From an uncultured Phascolarctobacterium sp. (GTDB lineage Bacteria > Bacillota > Negativicutes > Acidaminococcales > Acidaminococcaceae): a stretch of 64,000 bases of DNA. Where the stretch lies: the NCBI GenBank assembly GCA_949285135.1, contig CASDXO010000002.1:62001-126000 (forward strand), given 5' to 3'. Position 1 is the first letter of the stretch. Every line of letters starts with the position of its first letter. The position numbers and the translations under genes are program-made. Shown here piece after piece: positions 26,007-34,255 of the stretch. The notes beneath the pieces were generated by a model. The model made no database searches. It was given only the letters and a program-made list of their open reading frames with translations, and was not told the DNA's origin.

Positions 26007-27137
26007 ATGTTAAGCAATTTTTTGAGCAGGCTGAAAATTTTTATAAAACAGGAAACAGTTTTAAGTGCCGCAGTTGTAATGGCAATTATTTCTTCTGTTT
26101 TTTATCGTCCTCAGCTATCGTATATCGACTGGGAAGTTTTATGTGTTTTATGGGCGCTGATGCTTGTGGTAGCCGGGCTGAAAAGTGTAAGATTTCTTGA
26201 CTGGAGTGCGGTGGAACTGCTGCAGTACTGTCATAGCAGGCGACAGATAACGTTGGTGCTGGTAGGCATAACTTTTTTATCTTCCATGTTTGTTACCAAT
26301 GATGTAGCTCTGCTGACCTTTGTGCCATTAGCGCTTGTAATTGGTAAGGCTGCGAAAATGGATATGCCGCTGGTAATCATTCTGCAGACATTGGCTGCTA
26401 ATCTTGGCAGTATGTTTACACCTGCCGGTAATCCACAAAATCTGTTTTTATATGCACATTATGATTTTACGGCAGCGAGCTTTTTCAAAATAATGACAGT
26501 GCCTACGTTGCTGTCGGTAATTTATATTTTAGCGATTATCTATAATATACACGACCGGAAACTGTCGCTGCAGCTTGATCGGATGAAGTGTCCTGAACGC
26601 AGGATAACGGCTGTCTATCTATTGCTGCTTTTCTTGAATATAGGCGCCGTGCTGCATTTTGCCGATAAATATGCGGCGCTGGTAGTAACTGTTGCTGCAG
26701 TGCTTGTTATGAACAGAAGGCTGCTGCTGCAGGTAGATTATTCTCTCCTGGTTACTTTTATCGGCTTTTTTATCTTTATTGGCAATATAAGTCATACTGA
26801 TATTGTGCAGTTTTTGCAAAACAACGTGCTCAACAGTGCTACCGGTACATATCTGGCCGGATTGCTGAGCAGTCAGCTAATCAGCAATGTTCCTGCTGCT
26901 ATGCTGCTGGCAGCGCTGACCAGGGAGGCTGAAGCACTGCTTCTGGGGGTAAATATCGGTGGTCTGGGGACGCTTATTGCTTCTATGGCCAGCGTTATTT
27001 CCTATAAGCTTTTTGCTGCTGAGCATCCCTATCAGGCTGGACCTTATCTGAAGATGTTTTTGTTCTATAATTTTGTTGGCCTGCTGCTTATTGGTGCTGC
27101 CGTATATTTTCTGCTAATATGGAAAGCTGGTGCGTAA
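26007..27137 (+). CDS. SLC13/ArsB-like anion permease
   Basis: Integral membrane protein of 376 residues with about ten hydrophobic segments, of the ion-transporter superfamily (CitM/ArsB/SLC13). Seen: MFVTNDVALLTFVPLAL (family loop with Asn-Asp), MFTPAGNPQNLFLY (a substrate/Na+ binding Thr-Pro-Xaa-Gly-Asn-Pro loop) and, in the second half, SQLISNVPAAMLLAAL (Ser-Asn-Val-Pro). Likely imports a carboxylate or other anion; the substrate cannot be read. It lies 27 bases after comF and its stop abuts dinB, so it rides in the same operon although functionally unrelated. Confidence 0.8.
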   Translation: MLSNFLSRLKIFIKQETVLSAAVVMAIISSVFYRPQLSYIDWEVLCVLWALMLVVAGLKSVRFLDWSAVELLQYCHSRRQITLVLVGITFLSSMFVTNDVALLTFVPLALVIGKAAKMDMPLVIILQTLAANLGSMFTPAGNPQNLFLYAHYDFTAASFFKIMTVPTLLSVIYILAIIYNIHDRKLSLQLDRMKCPERRITAVYLLLLFLNIGAVLHFADKYAALVVTVAAVLVMNRRLLLQVDYSLLVTFIGFFIFIGNISHTDIVQFLQNNVLNSATGTYLAGLLSSQLISNVPAAMLLAALTREAEALLLGVNIGGLGTLIASMASVISYKLFAAEHPYQAGPYLKMFLFYNFVGLLLIGAAVYFLLIWKAGA

Positions 27138-28277
27138 ATGCTCAGATGGATAATACATGTGGACATGGATGCTTTTTTTGCTTCAATAGAGCAACTGGAT
27201 AATCCTGCGCTGCGGGGCAAACCTGTCATTGTCGGCGGGCAGTCCTGTCGCGGCGTAGTTTCGACCTGTTCTTATGAGGCACGCCGTTATGGCGTACACT
27301 CAGCCATGCCCATGGCTGAGGCAAGAAAACTGTGCCCGCATGGAGAATATGTTCCGGTAAGGATGCGTCGCTATCAGGAGATATCCGGAAAGGTAATGGC
27401 GATTTTTAGAGAATCGGCACCGATAGTGGAGCAGCTTTCCATTGATGAAGCTTTTCTTGATGTGAGCGGAATGGAAAAGCTGTATCATAGTCCGGAAGAC
27501 ATTGGCTGGATGATAAAAAAACGTATTGCCCATGAAGTAGGGCTGACTGCTTCCGTTGGTTTGGCTCCCAACAAGTTTTTGGCTAAAATGGCTTCTGATA
27601 TGCAAAAACCGGATGGTTTTACAGTCATCAGACATGCAACAGCGGCAGAGTTTATTTCCAGACTGCCCGTGACTAAAATATTCGGCATCGGCAAGATGGC
27701 AGAAAAAGCCCTGCTGCAATATGGTATTGTTACTATAGGACAGCTGGCAGTGGCGGAAAAGGATATCCTGAGAAAAGTATTTGGTAAAAATTCAGAGAGT
27801 GTGCATCTGTTGGCGCAAGGCATAGACCATCGTCCGGTTGTGGCTCAGTCTGCTCCTAAATCTATTGGCAGAGAAACTACTTTTGCAAAAGATTTGTTTA
27901 CGGAGGAGCAATGCCGTCGAGAGCTGCTGATACTGAGCGGACAGACAGGATTCAGACTGCGGGGGAAGGGTTACAGCGGACATACGCTGACCTTGAAAGT
28001 CAAGTTTACTGATTTCAGAATCTGTACTCGCAGTATTAGCGGGGAAAGTGATATTTGCTGTGATGAAGAAATTTATGCTTTGGCAGTGAAACTTTTGCAT
28101 GGAATAGATGTCAGTAAAGGTGTGAGGCTGCTGGGGATTACTGTTTCCAGTCTTACGGACGGAGCATCCGGTACACTTGGGTTTGAGGAAGACAAAAGAC
28201 AGCTGCAGCGTAATGAGGCTGTAGATGCACTGAAAAAACGCTTCGGCGAAAATATTATCAAAAGAGGCAGTATTTGA
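27138..28277 (+). CDS. dinB: DNA polymerase IV (Y-family)
   Basis: Error-prone translesion polymerase, 379 residues. Catalytic carboxylates are visible in HVDMDAFFASIE and SIDEAFLDV; the little-finger domain follows residue about 240. N-terminal PVIVGG and CSYEARRYGV are family signatures and the thumb helix-hairpin-helix is at KIFGIGKM. The start immediately follows the permease stop. No LexA-type box is evident nearby, so SOS control is not supported by what I see. Confidence 0.95.
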   Translation: MLRWIIHVDMDAFFASIEQLDNPALRGKPVIVGGQSCRGVVSTCSYEARRYGVHSAMPMAEARKLCPHGEYVPVRMRRYQEISGKVMAIFRESAPIVEQLSIDEAFLDVSGMEKLYHSPEDIGWMIKKRIAHEVGLTASVGLAPNKFLAKMASDMQKPDGFTVIRHATAAEFISRLPVTKIFGIGKMAEKALLQYGIVTIGQLAVAEKDILRKVFGKNSESVHLLAQGIDHRPVVAQSAPKSIGRETTFAKDLFTEEQCRRELLILSGQTGFRLRGKGYSGHTLTLKVKFTDFRICTRSISGESDICCDEEIYALAVKLLHGIDVSKGVRLLGITVSSLTDGASGTLGFEEDKRQLQRNEAVDALKKRFGENIIKRGSI

Positions 28278-28287
28278 AGTTAACTGT

Positions 28288-28330
28288 ATTGTAAAACAGG
28301 TTGACTGCAAATACTGCTTTGTTTTATAAT
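28288..28330 (+). promoter_or_regulatory. Promoter with an overlapping dyad upstream of the hydratase-bioY operon
   Basis: TTGACT (28301-28306), 18 bases, TATAAT (28325-28330). The half-sites ATTGTAAAAC (28288-28297) and GTTTTATAAT (28321-28330) form an inverted repeat around the promoter. The half-sites look somewhat like BirA boxes but the 23-base spacer is longer than the usual 14-16. Confidence 0.6.
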
Positions 28331-28359
28331 AATTTACAGCATGAAAGGATGTTGAAAAT

Positions 28360-28896
28360 ATGCTGGAACTGGCACAGGCATTGGCAAAATGCGATCAGGA
28401 AGTGTTCAAAGGCTGGGTCATTGCCGGAGTTGATGCAGAAATTAGCGGCAAAGCTGAGATATACAGTAATGAGATACTGGTGCAAAACAAACGCAGGAGT
28501 ATTATCCTTGTGCAGGGAAGAAGCAATGACGGCAAGTTGCAAAAACAGCTGAAGGTGATACTTATGCTGCCCCGTCAGCTTGGACGTGCTGATACGCAAG
28601 ACGAGGAGCTTGCGGATAAGCCTTCCTATGAACATATATTCTCTGTTGCGGAAGTATCTGAATATCTTGCCCGTGTGGGTGATGAGAATATTATTCACAG
28701 ACAGCCGCGGCCTATAGTTCCGGGAATGCTGCTGTTAAGCTGGCTGCAAAAAACAGCAGGAATTGCAGCGCTGAACTGGAAGGTACGTTTTGTACAGCCG
28801 GTTTACAGTGGTGAAACAGTGAGCTGTTGTTTTCAGGAGCAGACAATTACAGCATATGTCAATGGAGCCAAAGTGTTTATAATCAGTAAAAAATAG
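28360..28896 (+). CDS. MaoC-like hot-dog hydratase
   Basis: A 178-residue protein whose second half (about 92-170) matches the MaoC/(R)-enoyl-CoA hydratase pattern: FSVAEVSEYLARVGDENIIH with the catalytic Asp108 and His113 five residues apart as in PhaJ, then IVPGMLLLSWL and the strand RFVQPVYSGETV. Residues 1-90 are not recognised and may be a decayed first hot-dog domain. It is the first gene of an operon with bioY, a thiolase and an acyl-CoA ligase, so it probably hydrates an enoyl-CoA in that pathway. Confidence is moderate because overall similarity is thin. Confidence 0.6.
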   Translation: MLELAQALAKCDQEVFKGWVIAGVDAEISGKAEIYSNEILVQNKRRSIILVQGRSNDGKLQKQLKVILMLPRQLGRADTQDEELADKPSYEHIFSVAEVSEYLARVGDENIIHRQPRPIVPGMLLLSWLQKTAGIAALNWKVRFVQPVYSGETVSCCFQEQTITAYVNGAKVFIISKK

Positions 28897-28914
28897 ATTA
28901 AGAAGGTGTTTTAT

Positions 28915-29454
28915 ATGAATTCTTCCGTGAGCAAGACTGCCGAAATGACTAAGATTGCACTGCTGGTGGCAATGAATTGTGTATCAGCGTATATTGTAAT
29001 ACCTTTGCCGTTTTCGCTGTCGCCGATAGCGTTGCAGACGATGTTTGTCAATTTGGTGGCATTTTTACTTACGCCGCGTCAGACTTTTATGACGATGCTT
29101 GTATATATCCTGATTGGGCTGGCAGGCATACCTGTGTTTACCGGCGGCACGGCAGGACCGGCAAAATTGTTTGGCCCCACAGGAGGATATATTTTCGGGT
29201 TCATGGTTGCGGCAGTGCTGATTGCCCTGCTGCGCGGCAGTGAATACAGTTTTAAACGTTACAGCATAATAGGTATTGGTGTCGGCATACCGGTAATTTA
29301 CCTGCTGGGTGCACTGCAGCTTAAATTTGTTACGGGTATGGACTGGCAGGCTGCTGTTGTGACCGGCGTGCTGCCGTTTGTACCGCTTGACGTAGTTAAA
29401 TGCCTTGCGGCAGCTTTTCTTGCAGGACCTATCCATAGGGTTTTTTCCAGGTGA
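28915..29454 (+). CDS. bioY: BioY biotin transporter (ECF S component)
   Basis: Substrate-binding membrane protein for biotin uptake, working with a shared ECF module or alone. The 179-residue protein has six hydrophobic segments and the BioY landmarks: IPLPFSLSPIALQTMFVNL, GLAGIPVFTGGTAGP, KLFGPTGGYIFGF, and a C-terminal VPLDVVKCLAAAFLAGPI. I use the ATG at 28915; the GTG at 28906 is part of the ribosome binding region. The thiolase begins 3 bases after the stop. The order bioY-thiolase-ligase resembles B. subtilis yhfU-T-S and its staphylococcal counterpart, which are BirA-controlled. Confidence 0.92.
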   Translation: MNSSVSKTAEMTKIALLVAMNCVSAYIVIPLPFSLSPIALQTMFVNLVAFLLTPRQTFMTMLVYILIGLAGIPVFTGGTAGPAKLFGPTGGYIFGFMVAAVLIALLRGSEYSFKRYSIIGIGVGIPVIYLLGALQLKFVTGMDWQAAVVTGVLPFVPLDVVKCLAAAFLAGPIHRVFSR

Positions 29455-29457
29455 TGC

Positions 29458-30594
29458 ATGATGAATAACGCTTATATTTTGGGAGGACTGCGCAGCTATG
29501 TAGGAGTCTGCAACGGCATGTATCGGCACGTGCCTGCAGAAGTTCTTGGTGCAGCAGTACTGCGTAACGTTATGGAAAAATATCATATTGTGCTTCCTGA
29601 CTATATCATTGCCGGCAACGGCGTGGGTGCAGGCGGCAATATTGCCAGGCTAATGGCGTTGGAGGCAGGTGTGGATATTTCCGTGCCTGCTTTTACTGTA
29701 GATGTTCAGTGTGGCAGCGGCTTGGAAAGTATTGCAGTTGCTGCTGCCAAGATTGCAGCAGGAGAAGCGGACGTAGTTATTGCCGGAGGTTTTGAAAGCA
29801 GTTCCACACAGCCAAGACGCGGCTATAATCCCAATCATCCTGCTTATACGGGTGATAACTGGTATAGCGTAGCTAAGTTTATGCCAGGCATTCACAGAGA
29901 AACTGTCATGCTTGAAGGGGCAGAGCTGGCAGCAGAACAGGAGAATATAACCAAAGAGGAAATGGATGCCTGGGTGCTGCGCAGTCATGCTCTTGCTGTA
30001 CAAACACAGCAGAAAGGGCTGCTGAAAGACGTGGTAACTTCCGTATGTGGCGCAAAGGCAGATGAAGGGATAAGACCCAGAATGAGTCAGCGGCTGCTGG
30101 ACAGGATGCCTAAAGTGCTGCCGGAAGGAAAGTTCATCACTGCAGCTAATTCCTGTCTGATAAATGACGGAGCAGCTTTTCTGGTGCTTTGCTCAGAAAA
30201 GTATTTACAGCAGCATCATCTGCGGGCACAGGCAAAAGTGCTTGGCTCTGCTGCCTGCGGCGGTGATCCGCTTGTAAGTCCTAAGACGGCTATTCTGGCT
30301 CTGCAGAAACTGCTGCAAAAGCAGGGATTACAGGAGCAGGATATTGACGGATTTGAACTCAATGAAGCTTTTGCGGTGATTGACGTATTATTTGCCAGAG
30401 CATTTCCGCAGAGCATGGAAAAATACAATGTTTTTGGCGGAGCACTGGCTTATGGACATCCTTACGGAGCTTCCGGAGGGATTATCCTGCTGCATTTGCT
30501 GGAGTCGCTTAAACAGCGTAACGGCAGGCTTGGCTGCTGCAGTGTGGCTGCGGCCGGCGGTGTGGGAACGGCGCTGTTAGTTGAAAGGGTGTAG
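29458..30594 (+). CDS. Thiolase-like enzyme with an atypical active site (YhfS-like)
   Basis: Thiolase-fold protein of 378 residues, 3 bases after bioY. Seen: nucleophile Cys85 in DVQCGSGLES, ELNEAF, and GHPYGASGG with His334. The second catalytic Cys of thiolases sits in a GLATLCxGGG motif; here the aligned stretch is GCCSVAAAGGVG, so that position is Ala364. The acetyl-CoA acetyltransferase reaction would therefore be altered; acyl transfer or a C-C bond reaction with another base is possible. It probably acts with the neighbouring ligase and hydratase on an acyl-CoA tied to biotin supply, as inferred for yhfS of B. subtilis. Confidence 0.8.
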   Translation: MMNNAYILGGLRSYVGVCNGMYRHVPAEVLGAAVLRNVMEKYHIVLPDYIIAGNGVGAGGNIARLMALEAGVDISVPAFTVDVQCGSGLESIAVAAAKIAAGEADVVIAGGFESSSTQPRRGYNPNHPAYTGDNWYSVAKFMPGIHRETVMLEGAELAAEQENITKEEMDAWVLRSHALAVQTQQKGLLKDVVTSVCGAKADEGIRPRMSQRLLDRMPKVLPEGKFITAANSCLINDGAAFLVLCSEKYLQQHHLRAQAKVLGSAACGGDPLVSPKTAILALQKLLQKQGLQEQDIDGFELNEAFAVIDVLFARAFPQSMEKYNVFGGALAYGHPYGASGGIILLHLLESLKQRNGRLGCCSVAAAGGVGTALLVERV

Positions 30595-30597
30595 AAT

Positions 30598-31815
30598 ATG
30601 GATTATCTTACTTTACTGGCACAAAAGCAGCAGGATAAAGCTGCGCTGATAACTGATGAGAGGTCGTATTCTTATGGTGAGTTGGTCAGTCTGGCTGCCG
30701 CAATACGCGGCAGTGAAGTTTTACCAGCACAGGCTGTCTTTATACACGCTGGCAGGATAGCTGAGCAGCTGGTACAGTTTCTGGCCTACAGCGGCACTTT
30801 ATCGGTACCGGTAATTGCAACAGAAGTAAGCAGAGCGCAGCAGTTCAATATAGAAGATATTCCTGCAGAAGCCTGTATGGGAGTTATGACTTCTGGCTCT
30901 ACCGGGCGCAGTAAGCTTTTATGGCGCAGCTATCGTAGCTGGGCAGATTTTTTTCCGCAGCAGAACAGAATTTTCGGTATTGATAATAGTACGGTTATTT
31001 TCTGTCAGGGAAGCCTTGCTTTCACGGGAAATCTCAATATTTATTTAAGCGTACTTGCTGCAGGCGGAACTATTGTGGCAACAGAAAAATTTCGTCCCCG
31101 TCACTGGCTGGAAATGATAAAAAGTTTTGGCGTAAATACAATGTATCTGATACCGTCGAAACTGCTGCTGCTTGCCAAAATGGTCAGAGAAGCGGAACAA
31201 GGTGTACGTCATATTGTCAGCGGTTCTCAGAGTCTTGGCAGAAAAGATGCGGAAAAACTGAAAAAAGCTTTTCCCCGTACGGAAATAACTCTCTATTATG
31301 GGGCCAGTGAACTCAATTATATAACCTACATTAAAGACAGCGAGATGACGGAAGACCGTACCAATATAGGACGAGCTTTTCCGGGCGTCCATGTCTCCGT
31401 AAAAAATGAGGAAATATTCGTTGATACTCCTTATGGCGTCGAAGGAATAGCAATGCCTTTTTCGTTAAAAGACAGAGGATATCTTGCTGACGATGGCAGT
31501 CTGCATTTTTTGGGCAGGATTGATGATATCTGCAATGTAAATGGGATGAAGATTTCGGCAGGCAAGGTTGAACAGGCTCTGACGGACATCAGTGAAGTTA
31601 CGGAGGCGGCTGTTATGGCTGTGCATCGTAATGATGCTGACAGTCTGGTAGCTTTTGTGGCCGCTGAAAAGCGTTATTCCAAACAGGAATTATTGCTGCT
31701 TTTAAAAGAAAGTCTGACGGAATATGAAGTTCCAAAACAATTTATATATTTGCCGGAGCTGCCAAAAAATGAAAGTGGTAAAATTGACAGATTAAAACTG
31801 GCAGAGAAATTATAA
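30598..31815 (+). CDS. AMP-forming acyl-CoA ligase (YhfT-like)
   Basis: ANL-superfamily enzyme that activates a carboxylic acid with ATP and CoA. At 405 residues it is short for the family (about 500), chiefly in the N-terminal domain. Core motifs are present: MTSGSTGRSK (ATP loop), LYYGASELNYIT (A5-like), YLADDGSLHFLGRIDD (A7-A8 hinge) and the C-terminal catalytic Lys in PKNESGKIDRL. It follows the thiolase by 3 bases and is the last gene before a strong terminator. The acid is unknown; a medium-chain or pimelate-type acid is attractive because of bioY. Confidence 0.83.
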   Translation: MDYLTLLAQKQQDKAALITDERSYSYGELVSLAAAIRGSEVLPAQAVFIHAGRIAEQLVQFLAYSGTLSVPVIATEVSRAQQFNIEDIPAEACMGVMTSGSTGRSKLLWRSYRSWADFFPQQNRIFGIDNSTVIFCQGSLAFTGNLNIYLSVLAAGGTIVATEKFRPRHWLEMIKSFGVNTMYLIPSKLLLLAKMVREAEQGVRHIVSGSQSLGRKDAEKLKKAFPRTEITLYYGASELNYITYIKDSEMTEDRTNIGRAFPGVHVSVKNEEIFVDTPYGVEGIAMPFSLKDRGYLADDGSLHFLGRIDDICNVNGMKISAGKVEQALTDISEVTEAAVMAVHRNDADSLVAFVAAEKRYSKQELLLLLKESLTEYEVPKQFIYLPELPKNESGKIDRLKLAEKL

Positions 31816-31850
31816 AAGCGAAGGAAACCAAATTGTTTCCTTCGCTTTTT
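31815..31850. terminator. Bidirectional terminator after the BioY-ligase operon
   Basis: Fourteen-base stem, 31815-31828 with 31835-31848, ending in T residues; it also serves the converging acyltransferase gene. Confidence 0.9.
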
Positions 31851-31862
31851 GTCCTTATCAAG

Positions 31863-32969
31863 TTATTTTTTCCCGGCCAGCAGTCTGGCTGCCACCGGAC
31901 AATGAGCAAGAAGTCTGGTAAGCAGTATGCTTGCCGTCAGTGATGCAGCTACCAGCAGTATATAAGAAGCACATACCTTTTTAACAGTCATGACAATGCC
32001 GTAATGGTTGTAAAAACTGCTCATCCAGTCAAGAATAAGCGGGTGAATCAGATAAATAAATAAAGAATTGGATGAAAGCAAATCAAGAAGATAATAACTT
32101 TTTGTGCCTGTTTTTATTTTTGGCAGAAAAGTACAGAAAAAGGCCAGTGAAGCAGTGGTATAGACGAGCCCTTGCGGACTGAGCTGATGGTAAGTATTGG
32201 CAAGGTCTAACAGACTGTAGCCCTGGTAATAAAAAGAATGGACACTGCTGCCGACAATATAGACAATAGAAGCGATATAAAAAGCTGTTACTGTTTTAGC
32301 ATGCTGCTGCAGCCAGCCTAAAAATTGCTGCTGGTAAATTGCTGTAAAGCCGCCGCAGATAAAAATGAACAGATAGTGAAGCGGTAAATAGTTGAGTCGA
32401 TAGAGAAAAAAGTTCTGCCACAGAACATTCCAGGTACTGGTATCTATACCGGGATGAGTGGTCCAGTAATTGAACAGCAGCTGGAAGATAAATAAAAGCA
32501 CCAGGCCTGTCTTGACATTAAAGCGGTTAATATACAGCAGCAGGCTTTTCCAGAGGGGGAAGCAGAGGTAGAACCAGAGCAGGATAACCATGAAATACAG
32601 ATGGTAACAGCCAAGACCGAAGAAAAGTGTGAAGCCTACATGCAGAGGATTCCAGCTTACATAACCTGGCGGCAGGATAAGCCAGAAATAAAACAGGTAC
32701 AGCAATGACCAGCTGATATAAGGAACACCGACGCTGCGGAAACGTTTTTTGATAAAATCAAGATAAGGGATATTGCCCGTATACTGCAGCTGGCAAAAAA
32801 GGCCATAGCCGGAAATGAAGAAAAAAGAAGGAACGCTGTAGCGTGATAATACCTCCAAGAGTACATAGAGAGGAAAACTGCCTGCAGGCAGGGCGAGCGA
32901 GCCGATATGGATGGCGATTACGCCCAGCATACAGATGCCGCGCAGATTATCTATAACATGATTTCGCAT
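31863..32969 (-). CDS. Acyltransferase-3 family membrane protein
   Basis: Integral membrane O-acyltransferase-like protein of 368 residues with about ten hydrophobic segments (OafA/NodX family). The N-terminus has the typical IDNLRGICMLGVIAIHIGS with the conserved Arg and His. Such enzymes add acetyl or other acyl groups to cell-surface sugars. The start is at 32969 behind aaggag. It stands alone, converging on the BioY-ligase operon, with no polysaccharide genes in the window to point to a substrate. A TATAAT lies upstream on the minus strand near 33020. Confidence 0.8.
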   Translation of the reverse strand: MRNHVIDNLRGICMLGVIAIHIGSLALPAGSFPLYVLLEVLSRYSVPSFFFISGYGLFCQLQYTGNIPYLDFIKKRFRSVGVPYISWSLLYLFYFWLILPPGYVSWNPLHVGFTLFFGLGCYHLYFMVILLWFYLCFPLWKSLLLYINRFNVKTGLVLLFIFQLLFNYWTTHPGIDTSTWNVLWQNFFLYRLNYLPLHYLFIFICGGFTAIYQQQFLGWLQQHAKTVTAFYIASIVYIVGSSVHSFYYQGYSLLDLANTYHQLSPQGLVYTTASLAFFCTFLPKIKTGTKSYYLLDLLSSNSLFIYLIHPLILDWMSSFYNHYGIVMTVKKVCASYILLVAASLTASILLTRLLAHCPVAARLLAGKK

Positions 32970-33134
32970 ATTTATCTCCTTGAGCCAGGTATATTACTGA
33001 GATTCTTTAAATAATAATTATACTATATTTAAGCCTGCTTTGCACTGATAAAGAGGCAGGGTAATGCCAGTAAACAGTAAAGGAAAATTCATGTAAAATA
33101 TTAAGTTTTCCTGATAAAATAACTGCATAAAAAT

Positions 33135-33163
33135 TTGACGTATCAATATGAGTGTTGTACAAT
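33135..33163 (+). promoter_or_regulatory. Promoter of the pyr operon
   Basis: TTGACG, 17 bases, TACAAT, upstream of the PyrR-type leader. Confidence 0.8.
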
Positions 33164-33180
33164 ATAAATATCAAATTTGT

Positions 33181-33271
33181 ACCTTTAAATTGGTCCCGTG
33201 AGACTTCAAGGTAGACTTTTAGAAATGCTCTAACGGCCTTCTTGTATCCTCAGGGACAAGAAGGCTTTTTT
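33181..33271 (+). promoter_or_regulatory. PyrR-type transcription attenuator
   Basis: The leader has the PyrR-binding loop GGTCCCGTGAGAC closed by ACCTT (33181-33185) with AAGGT (33208-33212), and downstream a terminator GCCTTCTTGT / ACAAGAAGGC (33236-33245 with 33256-33265) plus T6. TTGGTCCCGTGAG can pair with CTCAGGGACAAG near 33250-33260, which would form an antiterminator. Uridylate-bound PyrR stabilising the first hairpin would favour termination. pyrR itself is outside the window. Confidence 0.88.
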
Positions 33272-33298
33272 ATTACATAAAAACAGGAGGTTAAGCTA

Positions 33299-34255
33299 AT
33301 GGCTAAAGCAAATGTATCTCTCGGCGGCAGAGATATACTCGACCTGGAAAGTCTCAGTGTTGAAGAAATTGAGCTTGTGTTAAAAACAGCTGGAGAAATG
33401 AAAAAGATTATGAAGAGGGATATCAAAAAAGTTCCTTCTTTAAGAGGTAAATCTATCATTAATCTTTTTTATGAACCCAGCACCAGAACCAGAACTTCCT
33501 TTGAACTGGCAGGTAAATACCTTGGCGCTGATGTAGTCAATATTACCACATCTTCTTCCAGTGTAGTAAAAGGTGAATGCCTGCGCGATACCATTCTGAC
33601 CGTGCAATCCATGGCCTGCGACGCGATTGTAATGCGTCATCCCATTGAAGGTGCGGCAGCTTTTGCGGCAAATGTTGCCGACCCTGTTATTATCAATGCC
33701 GGTGACGGTGCACATGCGCATCCTTCTCAGGGTCTGCTGGATCTGTTCACCATCCGTGAGCAGGGCAAAGACATCAAGGGCCTGAAAATGGCAATCATCG
33801 GTGACGTACTGTACAGCCGTGTTGCTCGTACCAATATTGCAGCATGGACAAAACTGGGTGCTGATGTACATGTAGCCGGTCCTATGACGCTGCTTCCTCA
33901 TGATGTTGAATCTTTAGGTGTTACTGTACATAAACGTGTGGAGGAAGCAATCGAAGGCGCTGATGTAGTTGACATCCTGCGCATTCAGCTGGAACGTCAG
34001 AAAAAAGGTCTGTTCCCGTCTCCGCGTGAATATGCCCGCATCTTTGGAATTAATGAAAACCGTCTGAAACTGGCTAAGCCGGATGTAACCGTGCTGCATC
34101 CCGGTCCTATGAACCGTGGCCTGGAAATTTCCTGGGAAGTAGGTTACTGTGACAATGCGGCAATCCGTACGGAAGTACAGAACGGTGTAGCTGTACGTAT
34201 GGCACTTTTATTCTTGACTTTGACAGGGGGTAAACACATTGAAAACATTGATTAA
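33299..34255 (+). CDS. pyrB: Aspartate carbamoyltransferase, catalytic chain
   Basis: Second step of UMP synthesis: carbamoyl phosphate plus aspartate to carbamoyl aspartate. The 318 residues contain the carbamoyl-phosphate motif YEPSTRTRTSFE, VMRHPIEGAA, DGAHAHPSQGLLDL and HPGPMNRG. Strong aggagg precedes the ATG. It is first in the operon and lies just behind the PyrR-type attenuator. No pyrI regulatory chain is present, so feedback control probably acts through PyrR and not through CTP. pyrC overlaps its end by 17 bases. Confidence 0.96.
   Translation: MAKANVSLGGRDILDLESLSVEEIELVLKTAGEMKKIMKRDIKKVPSLRGKSIINLFYEPSTRTRTSFELAGKYLGADVVNITTSSSSVVKGECLRDTILTVQSMACDAIVMRHPIEGAAAFAANVADPVIINAGDGAHAHPSQGLLDLFTIREQGKDIKGLKMAIIGDVLYSRVARTNIAAWTKLGADVHVAGPMTLLPHDVESLGVTVHKRVEEAIEGADVVDILRIQLERQKKGLFPSPREYARIFGINENRLKLAKPDVTVLHPGPMNRGLEISWEVGYCDNAAIRTEVQNGVAVRMALLFLTLTGGKHIENID

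Noticed and set aside
28278-28330. BirA operator before the bioY operon
   Set aside because: Half-sites ATTGTAAAAC and GTTTTATAAT exist, but the spacer is 23 bases whereas BirA boxes I know have 14-16. Kept only as an unnamed dyad.
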